DNA of 64,000 nucleotides from Salipaludibacillus neizhouensis (GTDB lineage: Bacteria; Bacillota; Bacilli; Bacillales; Salisediminibacteriaceae): assembly GCF_002886185.1 (NCBI RefSeq), contig NZ_KZ614147.1, forward strand, positions 1,151,187 to 1,215,186, in the 5' to 3' direction. Shown here in pieces: positions 62,525-64,000 of the stretch (position 1 is its first letter; each line of letters opens with the position of its first letter). The notes beneath the pieces were generated by a model. The model was not told the DNA's origin. It saw only the letters and a list, made by a program, of their open reading frames with translations, and did not search any database. A program made the position numbers and the translations under genes.

Positions 62525-62992
62525 ATGAATAATTCAAAAGACAATTATGAAGAATTAGCCATTCAAGAGAAAAATTTGGAGTTTGAAAGGTTTTCCCGTA
62601 ACGATGCGTTAGCTATCGGTCTTACTATTAATGAAAAAGCAAAGAAATTTAGCGATCCAATCACAATTGAAATTACCTTAAATGGTCTTGTGATATTTCG
62701 ATACTTTTCGGAGGGCGCGGTTCTTGATAGCGAGTTATGGCTTGTACGGAAGAGAAATAGTGTCAATCTTATGAGTATGTCTTCCCTGCGCTTCAAATAC
62801 TGGCTGGAGGTGGCGGGGAAAACCCTGGAAGGCCGAAATCTTAATGCTAGCGATTATGCTGCTGGAGGTGGGGGATTTCCAATAAATTTGAAAGGCACAG
62901 GACTAGTAGGCTCTATTTGCGTATCTGGGCTGGCGAATCATTTGGATGATCATCAACTAATTGTCGATGCCATAAGTGAATTTTTAAATTAA
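62525..62992 (+). CDS. UPF0303 family protein (heme-degrading-domain / GlcG-HbpS-like)
   Basis: 155-residue protein of the UPF0303 family (YBR137W-like, related to HbpS/GlcG folds). The family core is DALAIGLTINEKAKKFSDPITIEI near residue 28-51 and AGGGGFPINLKGTGLVGSICVSGL in the C-terminal half. Biochemical function unproven; heme or cofactor binding is suggested in relatives. A broken, partly inverted duplicate lies at 54166-54549. GGAG lies 13 nt before the ATG, rather far. Confidence 0.88.
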   Translation: MNNSKDNYEELAIQEKNLEFERFSRNDALAIGLTINEKAKKFSDPITIEITLNGLVIFRYFSEGAVLDSELWLVRKRNSVNLMSMSSLRFKYWLEVAGKTLEGRNLNASDYAAGGGGFPINLKGTGLVGSICVSGLANHLDDHQLIVDAISEFLN

Positions 62993-63065
62993 ATCAGGAA
63001 GCTAAGACGGTTATTTAAGTAACCGAAAACCTTTATGTTAGATCCCACTGATAACTGTTCAGTAC

Positions 63066-63107
63066 AAAAAAGGACAAAAGGCGATTTGGGCCTCTTGTCC
63101 TTTTGAA
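63066..63107. terminator. Bidirectional terminator
   Basis: AAAAAGGACAA and TTGTCCTTTT with AGGC/GCCT inside, between converging genes (UPF0303 plus strand, LacI-type regulator minus strand). Confidence 0.85.
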
Positions 63108-63128
63108 TTACAAACGCCAGCCGTTTTG

Positions 63129-64000
63129 CTACTCCCCAACCAAACTCGACACCTCAAGACTATTATTTTCTCTGCACGACTTACGTTCCACCAATTCTGT
63201 ATCGACAAATATTTTCATTTTGGCATTGTCGTTTTCCTCTATTTGCTTAATTAACTTATCTACCGCCATCGTTGCAATGCTATCCTTCTTAACATGGATC
63301 GTCGTTAGTTCAGGACTGACAATCTGTGCCTCAAAAATATTATCAAAGCCCATTACCGATATTGTTTCAGGTGATTTTATACCTAACTCAGCCAAAGCTT
63401 TTATGACGCTAATCGCCATATAATCACATTCGCAAAACAATGCTGTTGGAAGGTTATCGCCATTTTCAAGTATTTTTTGCTTGAATACGTCCTGACTGGA
63501 AACCAGTGTCGGAGAGATGGAATAAAGATGATTTTTATCCACTTCCAAATTGTGATCACTTGTTGCTTTCATAAATCCTCGTTTTCTTTCATCAAAATTA
63601 TACATACGTGAGTTGGATTGGACATAACCAATTTTTTTGTGTCCTAATTTAGCTAAGTGTTCCCCGGCACGAAAAGCTCCTAAAAAGTTATTCATGACAA
63701 CAAAATTAACGTCCAGAGTTTCAAAGCAAGTGTCTAATACAACTAATTTTGGTTGCTGTTTTGCAACGATATTAATCTGGTTTGCAGTTAAGTTCGTTCC
63801 TAATAATAAGATTCCCGCTGATTTTTGCTCTTGCTCGAGTTGAGAAATTTCTTCTTCAAGATTCTTTGAATTAATCGATGAAATAATAAGGGAATAATCT
63901 TTTTCAGAGATTGTTTGGTCAATGGTATTAATTAACTCCATAAAGAAAGATAAGGACTGATATTGTTCCGTTACAATTCCAATATTTGTGCACGCTACAA
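63129..64000 (-). CDS. LacI-family transcriptional regulator (effector domain; N-terminus outside window)
   Basis: The open frame continues to the window edge and on (TNIGIVTEQYQSLSFFMELI at the edge), so the helix-turn-helix lies outside. What is seen is the LacI/PurR effector domain: GILLLGTNLTANQINIVAKQQ, FRAGEHLAKLGHKKIGYVQ, DLPTALFCECDYMAISVIKALAELGIKSPETISVMGFDNI, and the C-terminal TIHVKKDSIATMAVDKLIKQI. Probably controls a sugar cluster beyond the window. Downstream lies a bidirectional terminator. Confidence 0.92.
   Translation of the reverse strand, partial: VACTNIGIVTEQYQSLSFFMELINTIDQTISEKDYSLIISSINSKNLEEEISQLEQEQKSAGILLLGTNLTANQINIVAKQQPKLVVLDTCFETLDVNFVVMNNFLGAFRAGEHLAKLGHKKIGYVQSNSRMYNFDERKRGFMKATSDHNLEVDKNHLYSISPTLVSSQDVFKQKILENGDNLPTALFCECDYMAISVIKALAELGIKSPETISVMGFDNIFEAQIVSPELTTIHVKKDSIATMAVDKLIKQIEENDNAKMKIFVDTELVERKSCRENNSLEVSSLVGE

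Overview
The window is chromosomal DNA of a low-G+C Bacillaceae, probably from the alkaliphilic or halotolerant Bacillus-like genera (inference; no rRNA is present to settle it). The evidence is a central block whose order matches Bacillus subtilis: yvyE, degS-degU, degV-like, comFA-comFC-yvyF, flgM-flgN-flgK-flgL-yviE-fliW-csrA, hag. comFB is missing and extra elements sit in the intergenic gaps. There are no rRNA or tRNA genes, no CRISPR array and no intact phage or insertion sequence.

Layout. 1-4.5 kb: galactoside use (cut-off GH36 alpha-galactosidase, GH42 beta-galactosidase, LacI regulator). 4.5-8.3 kb: asnB, then an ECF sigma factor with its anti-sigma candidate; asnB and the sigma gene share a near-identical ECF-type promoter. 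8.3-16.6 kb: glutamate dehydrogenase, a frameshifted flavoprotein, a PspA-like/YuaF/flotillin envelope operon, a RAYT transposase, an AEC transporter and a ComEA-like protein. 16.9-30 kb: the degSU-comF-flagellar block. 30-43 kb: a degenerate DegU-like regulator, flagellin with a sigma-D promoter and a CsrA-type hairpin, then a more AT-rich flagellar glycosylation island (unknown 116-aa protein, two Maf glycosyltransferases, complete pseBCFGHI, a DUF2920 protein). 43-44 kb: gene debris including a broken yjfB. 44-53 kb: secreted GH43 arabinanase, TRAP transporter dctQMP, and a YesM/YesN two-component pair. 53-54.6 kb: wreckage (phage replication gene, SLH protein, a partly inverted UPF0303 copy). 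55-61.6 kb, minus strand: sugar ABC transporter with a second YesM/YesN pair. 62-64 kb: an intact UPF0303 gene and a cut-off LacI-type regulator.

How it works together. FlgM, FliW and CsrA, with sigma-D and DegSU, would time filament assembly and flagellin output; the island behind hag makes CMP-pseudaminic acid and puts it on flagellin. The flanking regions are carbon-scavenging modules for plant polysaccharides and carboxylates, with cre-like sites at dctP and the ABC operon.

Most unusual features: (1) five copies, 8.4-30 kb, of a ~105-bp intergenic element with a covarying long hairpin followed by an intrinsic terminator, three of them ending just before a start codon (gdh, degV-like, flgK); (2) eight GGGGTCAGACCCC-type REP palindromes spread around the single RAYT gene, all between 4.5 and 24.7 kb; (3) twin ECF promoters tying asnB to the sigma factor; (4) a 54-bp near-perfect palindrome upstream of hag; (5) an inverted gene segment near 54.2-54.4 kb.
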